The position numbers and the translations under genes are program-made. A DNA stretch of 41,442 nucleotides from Myxococcales bacterium (GTDB lineage: Bacteria; Myxococcota_A; Polyangia; Nannocystales; Nannocystaceae). Of this stretch, positions 40,982-41,442 are shown piece after piece. The stretch spans positions 1-41,442 of the forward strand of contig JAAZXR010000036.1 in NCBI GenBank assembly GCA_014240065.1, written 5' to 3'. The notes under the pieces are model-generated. The model worked only from the letters and a program-made list of their open reading frames with translations. It did not search any database and was not told where the DNA came from. The stretch's first letter is position 1. The number at the start of each line of letters is the position of its first letter.

Positions 40982-41442
40982 CGGGAGCGCCTCCGTCGTC
41001 GAGGTCGCCACACGAGCCCGGCCAACCCGAAGAGCGCGAGGGCGGCGATACCCGTCGCGCCACCGGAGTCGACCGCGGCGCGATGGACGGAGCAAAAGCC
41101 CGCCTCGCCGCAAATTCCTCCCCGCGTCTCGCATTGCTCCCAGGCGTCGTGGGTCTCCACCGGGGAGGCGACCACAATTGTGCTGCTGGGTGCGGGGTTC
41201 CCTGCGCGGTCGTAGGCGACCACGAGAAACTTGTAGGTCTTGCCGTTCTCAAGCCCCGTGATTCGAGCCTGCTGGGTATTGAAGGACAGGTGCGAGGAGC
41301 ATACGTAGTCGTAGTCCAAGGTGCCCAGCCCTTGTCCGGGGACATGCGGCTCGCTGCTCGCGTCGCCATCGCCGTCCCCGTCGCCGTCGCCAGTGGTAGA
41401 GGGGTCGCCGTCACCGTCGCCAGTGGTAGAGGGGTCGCCGTC
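40978..41442 (-). CDS. Surface protein, C-terminal part: Gly-Asp linker, FnIII-like domain, sorting tail
   Basis: The frame is open to the right edge, giving 154 codons before TGA 40978. In order: a linker of PSTTGDGDGD repeats, GDGDASSEPHVPGQGLG, then a fibronectin type III-like domain (YVCSSHLSFNTQQARITGL; KTYKFLVVAYDRAGNPAP), a Cys-rich segment (QCETRGGICGEAGFC), and a tail of SGGATGIAALALFGLAGLVW plus RPRRRRRSR. The last part looks like a MYXO-CTERM or GlyGly-CTERM sorting signal: small residues, a membrane helix and an Arg cluster, processed at the envelope. The start is outside the window. Its stop overlaps the GTG of the barrel gene, so the barrel and this protein are made together and may work together. 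Confidence 0.8.
   Translation of the reverse strand, partial: DGDPSTTGDGDGDPSTTGDGDGDGDGDASSEPHVPGQGLGTLDYDYVCSSHLSFNTQQARITGLENGKTYKFLVVAYDRAGNPAPSSTIVVASPVETHDAWEQCETRGGICGEAGFCSVHRAAVDSGGATGIAALALFGLAGLVWRPRRRRRSR
41389..41442. repeat. 30-bp tandem repeat, 1.8 copies to the window edge
   Basis: A 30-bp unit starting gccagtggtagaggggtcgc at 41389 recurs exactly at 41419 and is cut by the edge. On the minus strand each unit encodes ten residues, GDPSTTGDGD. It merges with hexamer Gly-Asp repeats at 41362-41388. Confidence 0.85.

Noticed and set aside
40982-41134. N-terminal extension of the barrel gene
   Set aside because: It lies within the upstream surface-protein gene and would bury the signal peptide; GTG 40981 in a GTGA overlap is the natural start.

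Overview
The window is GC-rich bacterial chromosome and reads as accessory plus housekeeping DNA from a member of the Myxococcota or a related former deltaproteobacterial lineage. The grounds are an N-terminal Tat/lipobox leader running into a Gly-Asp linker at the left edge, Gly-Asp/PSTT linkers with a MYXO-CTERM-like tail at the right edge, an MXAN_2562-like outer membrane barrel, a lipoprotein with a CxxxxxC...C...C motif next to its lipid-attachment Cys, and a YfbK-type vWA lipoprotein. No rRNA, tRNA, CRISPR array, transposase or phage gene was seen. Both edges lie inside coding (GGCGAC)n repeats read on the minus strand, so the window is probably an assembly contig that broke at such repeats.

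Layout. 1-5.3 kb: start of a Tat-type lipoprotein, a small exported protein, a class C beta-lactamase-like lipoprotein, and a large membrane hybrid histidine kinase. 5.5-9.1 kb: a two-gene beta-oxidation operon (FadN-like hydroxyacyl-CoA dehydrogenase/enoyl-CoA hydratase, then thiolase). 9.3-13.4 kb: lytic transglycosylase, a SRPBCC protein, GreB, and an alkyltransferase-like DNA-damage protein. 13.5-21.5 kb: a tight seven-gene minus-strand operon, TetR - PECR-like SDR - carboxyltransferase - acyl-CoA dehydrogenase - enoyl-CoA hydratase - biotin carboxylase - BKACE. Four of its junctions are ATGA overlaps and one is an SD inside the upstream stop region. Its order matches atuBCDEF (acyclic terpene utilisation) rather than liu (leucine). 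A perfect 8-1-8 palindrome covers the TetR start codon.

21.6-28.9 kb: TerB-like protein, a 38-residue membrane peptide, cytochrome P450, MetRS, a DksA-like protein with a degenerate zinc finger, a BtuF-like receptor without signal peptide, a TPR-zincin fusion, and a small unknown protein, closed by a bidirectional hairpin. 28.9-35.8 kb, minus strand: vWA lipoprotein, a class II aldolase-like protein directly following an HhH-GPD DNA glycosylase, HtpG, and an AblB-like acetyltransferase. 35.9-41.4 kb: PQQ beta-propeller lipoprotein, RNase R, then the barrel protein translationally coupled to a surface protein that enters from the right edge.

The catabolic genes together suggest an organism that degrades fatty or branched/isoprenoid acids through acyl-CoA intermediates. 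Several genes carry a (T/C)ANNNT box exactly 6-7 nt before the start codon, which suggests frequent leaderless transcription. All functional statements come from reading motifs and recalled family features; no database search was run.
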